Positions 1-6,659 of a stretch of 64,000 nucleotides of DNA are shown here, piece after piece; the stretch's first letter is position 1; each line of letters begins with the position of its first letter. The position numbers and the translations under genes were made by a program. The stretch spans positions 1 through 64,000 of the forward strand of contig NZ_SGXM01000014.1 in assembly GCF_004217045.1 (NCBI RefSeq), written 5' to 3'. This DNA is from Cupriavidus agavae (GTDB lineage: Bacteria; Pseudomonadota; Gammaproteobacteria; Burkholderiales; Burkholderiaceae). The notes below the pieces were generated by a model. It ran no database searches and had not been told where the DNA came from. It saw only the letters and a list, made by a program, of their open reading frames with translations.

Positions 1-1821
1 CGGTTCTTCGAAACCTGCGCCGAGATCGCGCGCAGGGCCAAGGTGCCGGTGCAGTTCCACTTTCTGGTGGGGCAAGCCAGTGGGCTGGTGTTCCCACAGG
101 TGCGCAACCTGGTGCGCCGGATCGTGGGTGACTCAGTGGTGGTACATAAGCATCAGAATTATCACAATTACATGCGTGTGATTGCCGAGTGTGACCTGTT
201 CCTGAACCCGTTCCCGTTCGGCAACACGAACGGCATTGTGGATACGGTCTGGGCGGGGCTGATCGGGGTGTGCAAGACGGGGCGTGAGGTGCACGAGCAC
301 ATCGACGAAGGGATGTTCCGCCGGCTGGGGTTCCCGGAGTGGACGATCGCCCGCACGCGGGAGGACTACGTCGAGGCGGCGCTGCGGCTGATCGATGACC
401 GGAGCGAGCGCGAGGCGCTGACGGCGAAGCTGGCGGGTCCGCAGGCCATCGAGAAGCTGATCTTCAAGGGGCGCCCGGAGATACTGGGCGAGCGGATGCT
501 CGGGCTCTGGAACGAGAAGCTCGATACGGCAGCCTGGCGCGAACAGCGGGCCAGCGGCGCCGAGATCCTGGCGCCCGCCGAACAGGCACGCACCGCCGAA
601 GACTGCCTGCGGCGCTGTCAGGACGCGCTGCGGCGCCATCCCTTGCGCTTCGATGTGGCGCATGGCGCCGCCATGCTGCTGATGAAATGGCATCTGATCG
701 ATGCGGTGGACACGCTTTGGCAGCAGGCCGTCGAGCGCCAGCCCGAGGCGCGCGAACCCCGGCTCTACCGGTTCCTGCATGTGATTGCCAGCGGGCGGCT
801 TCAGGAAGGTTTCCAACTGCGGCTGGCCGCCGTGAAAGACTGGCCGTGGCGCCGTCGCACCACCGCGCAGCCGCCTTCGGCCTACCCGGCGTGGACCGGA
901 CAGCCGCTGGCGGGCAAGCGCATCGTGATCTGGAGCGAGTTTGGCCTTGGCGACGAGATCTTCTTCCTGCGTTTCGCGCGCATCCTGCGCGAACGGGCCG
1001 GCGCGGCCAGCGTGACCGTGCTGTGCCAGACGCCGCTCAAGACGCTGTTCGCCGCCTCGGGCGAGGCGAACGCCGTGGTCGCCGCCGAAGACAGCGCAAC
1101 GCTGCCGGAACACGACTATTGGGTCTACCCCCACGACATCCCGGCCTGGCTGCCGCTGTCACTCGACGCCCTGCCAACCTCCGTGCCCTATCTGCGCGTG
1201 CCGCAGGAGGCGGGCCGCTACGCGTTGCCGGGCCGCTATGGTGCGCTCAAGGTCGGCATCGTGTTCCGGGGCGAACCGAATCACGAGAACGATCGCTCCC
1301 GTTCGTTGCCGGGCCTGTCCATGCTCGATCCGCTGTTCGGCCATGCCGAGGTGGACTTCTACAGCCTGCAGAAGGGTTCCGGCGCACAGGAAGCGGCCGT
1401 CCACGCGGCGCAGAGATCGAACTTCTACGATATCGGCGTGACGGCCGAAACCATGCTCGATACGGCGCGCGCCGTGGCCTGCCTCGACCTGGTCATCACG
1501 GTGGACACTTCGGTCGCCCATCTGGCGGGCGCGTTGGGCAAGCCCACCTGGCTGTTGCTGCCCGCCTACGCGGACTGGCGCTGGCATTACGCGCGCGACG
1601 ACAGCCCGTGGTATCCCACTGTCATGCTGTTCCGCCACCCTTTCCGGGGCGGTTGGGGAGAGGTGGTGACCCGCCTCAACGGCCATCTGCTGGCGCGGAT
1701 CGCGGCGCGCGAGGCGGGACGGGCGGCGGCGCGCGAAGCACCACGCGAGTCCGCCACGCGAGGCAAGGGGGCGGGCGCCCCCCGCCGTGCGGGGCTCACA
1801 CTTCCTTCGTCATTGCCTTGA
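1..1821 (+). CDS. HMW1C-like glycosyltransferase fused to a GT9-like domain (5' end outside window)
   Basis: The frame is open from base 1, so the gene starts upstream; 606 residues are visible. The first ~160 match the C-terminal GT-B half of HMW1C/SPINDLY-like (GT41) glycosyltransferases, with the nucleotide-sugar signature NPFPFGNTNGIVD near window residue 69 and a following VHEHIDEG motif. Known HMW1C enzymes put hexoses on asparagines of adhesins in the cytoplasm. After a linker and a TPR-like helical stretch, residues ~300-590 resemble glycosyltransferase-9/heptosyltransferase-like domains (GLGDEIFFLRF; VDTSVAHLAGALGKP near residue 501). Two transferase-like domains in one chain are unusual. 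Its 3' end overlaps the convergent fumC by 26 bases. The TpsA adhesin 25 kb away is a possible substrate, which is inference only. Confidence is high for the family and lower for substrate. Confidence 0.82.
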   Translation, partial: RFFETCAEIARRAKVPVQFHFLVGQASGLVFPQVRNLVRRIVGDSVVVHKHQNYHNYMRVIAECDLFLNPFPFGNTNGIVDTVWAGLIGVCKTGREVHEHIDEGMFRRLGFPEWTIARTREDYVEAALRLIDDRSEREALTAKLAGPQAIEKLIFKGRPEILGERMLGLWNEKLDTAAWREQRASGAEILAPAEQARTAEDCLRRCQDALRRHPLRFDVAHGAAMLLMKWHLIDAVDTLWQQAVERQPEAREPRLYRFLHVIASGRLQEGFQLRLAAVKDWPWRRRTTAQPPSAYPAWTGQPLAGKRIVIWSEFGLGDEIFFLRFARILRERAGAASVTVLCQTPLKTLFAASGEANAVVAAEDSATLPEHDYWVYPHDIPAWLPLSLDALPTSVPYLRVPQEAGRYALPGRYGALKVGIVFRGEPNHENDRSRSLPGLSMLDPLFGHAEVDFYSLQKGSGAQEAAVHAAQRSNFYDIGVTAETMLDTARAVACLDLVITVDTSVAHLAGALGKPTWLLLPAYADWRWHYARDDSPWYPTVMLFRHPFRGGWGEVVTRLNGHLLARIAAREAGRAAAREAPRESATRGKGAGAPRRAGLTLPSSLP

Positions 1822-3199
1822 AGTCGATCCACTGGTCGAACTGCTCGTTCGTAACATGGCCGGAATCGATCGCCGCCTCGCGCAGCGACAGGTTCTTCTT
1901 CACGGCGAGCTTGGCGATCTCGGCGGCTTTGTCGTAGCCGATGTGCGGATTCAACGCGGTGACCGTCATCAGAGACCGCTCCAGCAGTTCCTGAATCCGT
2001 GCGCGGTCCGGCTCTACGCCTTCCACCATATGTTCGGCGAAGCTCGACGCGGCATCGGCCAGCAGTGTCACAGACTGCAACAGGCTGTAGACGATCACCG
2101 GCTTGTAGGCATTGAGTTCGAGCGTGCCGAGGCTGTTGGCCAGCGTCACCGTGGTGTGGTTGCCGATCACGCGGCAACAGACCATCGCCAGCGCCTCGGC
2201 CTGCGTCGGATTGACCTTGCCGGGCATGATCGAGGAGCCGGGTTCGTTGGCGGGCAGTTGCAATTCGGCAAAGCCGGCGCGCGGGCCCGAGCCCAGCAGC
2301 ATGAAATCGCGCGCGATCTTCAGGAACGACGAGGCGGTGGTGTTCAGCGCGCCCGACAGGTCTGCCAGCGCATCGTGCGCCGCCTGCAGCGCGTAGCGGT
2401 TGGCGGCCGGCTCGAACGGCAGGCCGGTGTAGGACGCCAGGGCCCGCGCGAAGGCCGGCGCGAAACCGGCCGGCGCGTTGAGCCCGGTGCCAACGGCGGT
2501 GCCGCCCTGGGCCACTGGCATGGCGCGCAGCATGGCCTGCTGCAGCCGCGACTGCGCATCGGCTACCTGCGTCATGTAGCCCGAGAACTCCTGGCCCAGC
2601 GTCAGCGGCACGGCGTCCTGCAGATGGGTGCGGCCCACCTTGACGATGTCAGAGAACGCCTCGACCTTTTTTGCGAATGTCTGTTGCAGTTTCTCCAGCG
2701 ACGGCAACAGTGTCTGCTGGATGGCACGAGTGGCTGCGATGTGCATCGCAGTCGGGAAGCTGTCGTTTGACGACTGGCTGGCGTTGACGTGATCGTTCGG
2801 GTGGACGGGCTTCTTGCTGCCCACTTCGCCGCCCAGCATCTGGATGGCGCGGTTCGAGATGACCTCGTTGAGGTTCATGTTGGTTTGCGTGCCCGAGCCG
2901 GTCTGCCACACCGACAGCGGGAACTCGGCCGGCCACTTGCCGGCGATCACTTCCTCGGCGGCGCGTTCGATGGCGTCGGCCACGTCGGGCTTGAGCACGC
3001 CCAGCTCGCGGTTGGCGCGCGCGGCGCAGAGCTTGAGCACCGCGAACGCCTCGATCAGCGCCGGCGGCATTTTCTCGCTGCCGATGCGGAAATTCTGACG
3101 CGACCTTTCGGTCTGGGCACCCCAGAGATGGTCGGCGGGGACGGCAACGTCTCCCAGGCTGTCTTTCTCGATGCGGGTGGCGGACGACTTCTCGGACAT
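1796..3199 (-). CDS. fumC: Class II fumarate hydratase (fumarase C)
   Basis: Catalyses reversible hydration of fumarate to L-malate in the TCA cycle, in the cytoplasm as a homotetramer, with no iron-sulfur cluster. The 467-residue product is the usual FumC length. The superfamily signature GSSIMPGKVN lies at residues ~321-330 and the HPNDHVNASQSSND block of the active site is present. The start at 3199 is chosen because AAGGAG lies 8 bases upstream and the protein then begins like other FumC proteins (MSEKSS...); a longer open frame reaches 3247 without support. The end overlaps the convergent glycosyltransferase gene by 26 bases, leaving no room for a terminator between them. Confidence 0.97.
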   Translation of the reverse strand: MSEKSSATRIEKDSLGDVAVPADHLWGAQTERSRQNFRIGSEKMPPALIEAFAVLKLCAARANRELGVLKPDVADAIERAAEEVIAGKWPAEFPLSVWQTGSGTQTNMNLNEVISNRAIQMLGGEVGSKKPVHPNDHVNASQSSNDSFPTAMHIAATRAIQQTLLPSLEKLQQTFAKKVEAFSDIVKVGRTHLQDAVPLTLGQEFSGYMTQVADAQSRLQQAMLRAMPVAQGGTAVGTGLNAPAGFAPAFARALASYTGLPFEPAANRYALQAAHDALADLSGALNTTASSFLKIARDFMLLGSGPRAGFAELQLPANEPGSSIMPGKVNPTQAEALAMVCCRVIGNHTTVTLANSLGTLELNAYKPVIVYSLLQSVTLLADAASSFAEHMVEGVEPDRARIQELLERSLMTVTALNPHIGYDKAAEIAKLAVKKNLSLREAAIDSGHVTNEQFDQWIDFKAMTKEV

Positions 3200-3280
3200 G
3201 AACGGACTCCTTCGGACTAGAGATCGGCGAGCAGAGACCGTAAGCATAGTCCTCCGGTGCTACATGCGCCGCATGCCCCT

Positions 3281-3314
3281 GCCGCCGGCATGTGCTTGGC
3301 ACGGTGCCGGCGGC
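3281..3314 (-). terminator. Inverted repeat downstream of the copper-storage gene
   Basis: Ten-base arms gccgccggca and tgccggcggc separated by 14 bases lie just past the stop of the Cys-rich gene on the minus strand. There is no T-run, so it is only a possible terminator; it could also act as an RNA stem between the csp and fumC transcripts. Confidence 0.35.
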
Positions 3315-3333
3315 CGTCACTGCCCGGTGGCGC

Positions 3334-3684
3334 TCAGGCGGTCATCTTGAGGCACATTTCCATGCAGGCCTGGCATGCCTTGGCACATTCCTGGCAGTGC
3401 CAATGGTCATGGCGTTCACATTCTTCCTTGCACCATTTACAGACTTCGGCGCAGTCCTCGCAGACCAGCGGCGCGAACTCGCTGCTGCGCAGCATGTACG
3501 AGGCGGCCAGGTTGGCAATGCCGGCGCAATCCATGTCCAGCGCGATGCAGCGGGCCATCTTGCGGGTGTCGGGCTCTTCCAGGCACGCGGCGGCGCACTT
3601 GAGGGCGGCGGCGGCCGCGGCGTTGCAGGCGGCAATGCAGTCGGCGTAGCGGGCGAAGTTTTCCTGCACGGTGGGTCGGATCAT
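3334..3684 (-). CDS. Cysteine-rich four-helix cytosolic copper-storage protein (Csp3/DUF326 family)
   Basis: The 116-residue product contains 16 cysteines, mostly in CxxC/CxxxC spacing along predicted amphipathic helices (ADCIAAC, EDCAEVCKWCKEEC, HCQECAKACQACMEMC). This is the pattern of Csp-type copper-storage proteins, whose four-helix bundles hold many Cu(I) ions through inward-facing thiols. There is no signal peptide, so it should be the cytosolic Csp3 type rather than the exported Csp1. An AGGAGG site sits about 8 bases before the ATG. No copper regulator is adjacent. Older databases call the family DUF326 or 'four-helix bundle copper-binding protein'. Metal specificity is family knowledge and cannot be seen here. 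Confidence 0.88.
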   Translation of the reverse strand: MIRPTVQENFARYADCIAACNAAAAAALKCAAACLEEPDTRKMARCIALDMDCAGIANLAASYMLRSSEFAPLVCEDCAEVCKWCKEECERHDHWHCQECAKACQACMEMCLKMTA

Positions 3685-3934
3685 CGGTGGGCCTCCTGAG
3701 GGGGGTGGGAGGGCCCGCGCCAGCCGGCACGGACCCGGGGGAACCGTTATTCACCATAGCAGGCGTGCATGGAGTGTGCCGGGAGCGGGAGGCAGGCCGG
3801 AGGCGGACTGTTCTACAATGGGCCGTCGCTGCATCGCCCCCGGGCGCGGCAAGGGTCCATTGCGGATGGCCTTGTCCGCAGAAGCGCGAAGAACGCGGCA
3901 GTTGACGACAATCACGACGTTGAAAGGAAACATC

Positions 3935-4306
3935 ATGGGTGAAGCGAAACGGCGTGGCACGCCCGAGGAACGGGCACAACAGGCGCAGGCCCGCGTGGAC
4001 GCACTGCGGCCCGCGCAACTGGTCTGCGGACATTGCAAGACCGCCTTTACCAATTTCGATGCCATCCCGGCGCCGGACCTGCGCGGCATCGACGCCGTGT
4101 TCGGCGGCCAGTGCCCGAGCTGCGGCAACGACGTCGTGGTCTTCCGTGGCGAATCGAAAGCCGTGGCCGAGGCGATGCTCGCCTACGAACGGATGATGGG
4201 CGAGAGCGCCAAGCTGGGCTACCAGTCAGCCGACGGCCGGCACGTGGCCTTCGACGCTGACGCCCCGCAGGCGTCGGATGCGTCGGAGGAATCGACGCGC
4301 CATTGA
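3935..4306 (+). CDS. Small zinc-ribbon protein of unknown function
   Basis: A 123-residue soluble protein. It opens with a basic MGEAKRRG segment seen at the N-terminus of many small uncharacterised bacterial proteins. It carries two CxxC knuckles (CGHC near residue 31 and CPSC near residue 62) that would form one zinc ribbon, followed by a helical C-terminal part. The start at 3935 follows a GAAAGGAAA ribosome site; the longer open frame from 3671 crosses the promoter region of the divergent csp gene and is not credible. I do not recognise a function. The gene stands alone and ends before a strong palindrome at 4329-4363. Confidence 0.7.
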   Translation: MGEAKRRGTPEERAQQAQARVDALRPAQLVCGHCKTAFTNFDAIPAPDLRGIDAVFGGQCPSCGNDVVVFRGESKAVAEAMLAYERMMGESAKLGYQSADGRHVAFDADAPQASDASEESTRH

Positions 4307-4328
4307 AAATTTGTTCGGCCTGCCGGTT

Positions 4329-4363
4329 GACGCCCCTCTCCCGCATTGCGGGAGAGGGGCGTC
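4329..4363. terminator. Perfect 15-bp palindrome between convergent genes (dispersed-repeat type)
   Basis: Arms gacgcccctctcccg and its exact complement are separated by a 5-base loop (cattg). It lies between the 3' ends of the zinc-ribbon gene and the leftward diguanylate cyclase gene, so it can serve both as a bidirectional terminator. Similar stems built on ctctcc(c)g..gggagag occur at 55126-55152 and 60954-60980, suggesting a dispersed repeat family. Confidence 0.7.
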
Positions 4364-4376
4364 GACAGAACGCCGC

Positions 4377-6362
4377 TCAAGCCTCTACCGCCACCAGCTC
4401 CGCCGGCCCCATCTCGAACCTGCCCCGTCCCATCGCCTTGGCCCGGTAGAGCAGCACGTCGGCCATGCGCATCAACGCTTCCTCGCTCAGCAGCGCGCCA
4501 CGGTACAGCGCCACGCCGATACTGACGTCCACGTCGGCCAGGATGCCGTCGAAGTAGAACTGCCGTCCCACCGATTCGAGAATGGCCTCGGCCACGCGCT
4601 GCGCCGATTCCGCCGAGCCGATATCCGACAGGATGACCGCGAACTCGTCGCCGCCGAGCCGGGCCACGTGGTCCTGCTCGCGCACGCAACGGCGCAGGCG
4701 CAGCGCAAAAGCCTGCAGCAGCAGGTCGCCCGTGGCATGGCCGTGCGCGTCGTTGACGGCCTTGAAGCGGTCCATGTCGAGGTAGAGCAGCGCCATCAGC
4801 CGGTGCTCGGCGCGGCTCAGCGCCATGGCGTCGCGCAGGTGGCTCTCGAAGGCGGCCCGGTTCTGTAGTTGGGTCAGGTGATCGGTGCGCGAGATGTGCG
4901 AGAGCCGCAGCGTCTCCAGCTTGCGCTCGGTGATGTCCTGCACGTGGATGTGCACGCCCACCACCTGGGCGCCATCCTCGCTCCATTCGGGGCGGTAGCT
5001 GGTTTCCATCCAGTGGTGGTTCGGGAACAGGTATTCGCCCTCGAAACTCACCACGCCGCCGGCCAGCGCCTGCTGCAGGTACGGCCGGGCGCGCAGGTAG
5101 CGCTCCTCGCCGAGCAGCTCGCGCACCGTCATGCCCCGCACGCGGTCCACCGGGATGCCGAACGCCCGTTCGTAGGCCAGGTTGTTGAAGATATAGCGCT
5201 CGTCGGTGTCGATGAAGGCCAGCAGCGCAGGGAAGGTATCGGTCACGGCGCGCAGCCGGCGCTCGCTGCGCGACAGTTGCCGGCTGCGCTCGCGCACGTC
5301 GCGCATCAGCCGGATGAAGGCGCGCGTGACGTCGCCGATCTCGTCGCGCTGGGGCCGCCGGGGCAGCCGCTCGAAGGCGTCCACGTCGCTGCTGCTGGCG
5401 CGAACCACCTGGTGCAGCCGCGACAGCGGCATCAGCAACTGCCGCACCGCCAGCCAGATCAGCAGCGCCACCACGGCCAGCACGATGCCGGACATCATCA
5501 GGAAGCGTTGCTGCATCTGCCGGAGCGGCCCGTACGCCTCCTGCGCGGGCAGCACGGCCACCAGTTCCCAGCCGGTGGTGGCCATCAGCCGGCGCGCGAT
5601 CACCGGGCGGGTGGGGGTGAGGAATTCCAGGGCCGAGGCACTGTCGTCCACGCCGCAGGTATCGCCGAACGGCCGCGCGGGCTGCTGGGCGCGCGCCGGA
5701 TCGGGATGCTGCACGTAGACCGGCGCGGCGCCGGCCGAGACCAGGCAGTAGAAGCCCGTGGTCCCCAGTCGGCTATGGCCGATCTCGACCAGGAAGTTCG
5801 GATGGTCCAGGTTGAGCCAGCCGCCCACCAGCCCCATGAACGTGCCCGCCTCGCCCAGCACCGGCACCACCACCAGCACGCCGCGCGAGCCATCGGTGCG
5901 CGCCCGCAGCGGGGCCGCCACCACCACGTTGCGGGTACGGGCGGCCTCGCGGAAGTAGTGGCGGTCGCTCACGTCGGCCGGCATGCCGTCCATCGTCAGC
6001 ATCGTGCCGTGGACATCGGCCACCATCACCGCCTCGAAGGCCGACGGGACCGGCACCGTGCGCGCCACGGTGTCGCGCAGCTGCTCGCGCAGCACGTCGG
6101 GAGCCAGATGCGCCGCACGGCCCAGCGGCTCGCGCAACTGCGGCGCCAGGTGGGCCAGCATGACGATGCGGTCTTCCATGGCGGTGTCGAGCTGGTCGGC
6201 TGACAGCTTGACGATGGAATCCTGCTGGTTCTGCAGCGCGTCTTCGAGGTCGCGGTGGGCGTAATAGAGCGAACCCATGACGATGCCGCCACCAAGCACG
6301 GCGGCCAGCACCGTGGTGATCAGTGCGATACGCACCTTGAGCGAGGGCAATAACCTGGGCAT
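4377..6362 (-). CDS. Membrane diguanylate cyclase (Cache-like sensor, HAMP, PAS, GGDEF)
   Basis: A 661-residue protein. An N-terminal membrane helix (residues ~10-30) is followed by a ~250-residue periplasmic sensor of dCache type, a second helix (~285-305), a HAMP segment, a PAS domain (~375-490) and a GGDEF domain (~500-655). The active-site GGDEF motif starts near residue 570. The RxxD product-inhibition site (REQD) lies five residues before it, so the enzyme should make c-di-GMP from GTP under feedback control. No EAL domain is present. The start at 6362 gives a standard positively charged N-terminus before the first helix; no strong ribosome site is visible, so nearby upstream starts are possible. 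It is transcribed divergently from the next c-di-GMP gene. Confidence 0.9.
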   Translation of the reverse strand: MPRLLPSLKVRIALITTVLAAVLGGGIVMGSLYYAHRDLEDALQNQQDSIVKLSADQLDTAMEDRIVMLAHLAPQLREPLGRAAHLAPDVLREQLRDTVARTVPVPSAFEAVMVADVHGTMLTMDGMPADVSDRHYFREAARTRNVVVAAPLRARTDGSRGVLVVVPVLGEAGTFMGLVGGWLNLDHPNFLVEIGHSRLGTTGFYCLVSAGAAPVYVQHPDPARAQQPARPFGDTCGVDDSASALEFLTPTRPVIARRLMATTGWELVAVLPAQEAYGPLRQMQQRFLMMSGIVLAVVALLIWLAVRQLLMPLSRLHQVVRASSSDVDAFERLPRRPQRDEIGDVTRAFIRLMRDVRERSRQLSRSERRLRAVTDTFPALLAFIDTDERYIFNNLAYERAFGIPVDRVRGMTVRELLGEERYLRARPYLQQALAGGVVSFEGEYLFPNHHWMETSYRPEWSEDGAQVVGVHIHVQDITERKLETLRLSHISRTDHLTQLQNRAAFESHLRDAMALSRAEHRLMALLYLDMDRFKAVNDAHGHATGDLLLQAFALRLRRCVREQDHVARLGGDEFAVILSDIGSAESAQRVAEAILESVGRQFYFDGILADVDVSIGVALYRGALLSEEALMRMADVLLYRAKAMGRGRFEMGPAELVAVEA

Positions 6363-6659
6363 GCGATGAAGAAGGGCGGCGGGGGGGGCCGATAGAGCGG
6401 CCAAGCGTAAGCTAACACGGCTCACCCGTTCGAGGGATTCCGGAATAACCGGGGTTTGACAACATGGCGGCGGTGCGGCAGGTGCGCGATGGCCGACACC
6501 GGTGAGCGGCCGGGGACGTCTCGCGGAAGTGTGCGTCCCGGCACTGTCGGGGCTGTCCGGGATGTTCCGGGCGTAAGGTGCCGGGTTATAGTGCGGCCAA
6601 CTTCGCCAGCCAACCGCTTGCGCGCCAACCTTGCCATTCGCGATCCAGCCAGCCCGACC
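6363..6659. other. Divergent promoter region between two c-di-GMP genes
   Basis: A gene-free stretch of about 300 bases. A TATAGT box at 6587-6592, 68 bases before the rightward start, is a possible -10 element, but its -35 region is weak. I see no convincing operator or riboswitch. Confidence 0.4.

Noticed and set aside
687..1937. 416-codon plus-strand frame overlapping the glycosyltransferase
   Set aside because: Out of frame with the conserved domains; an Arg/Ala/Gly-rich shadow.
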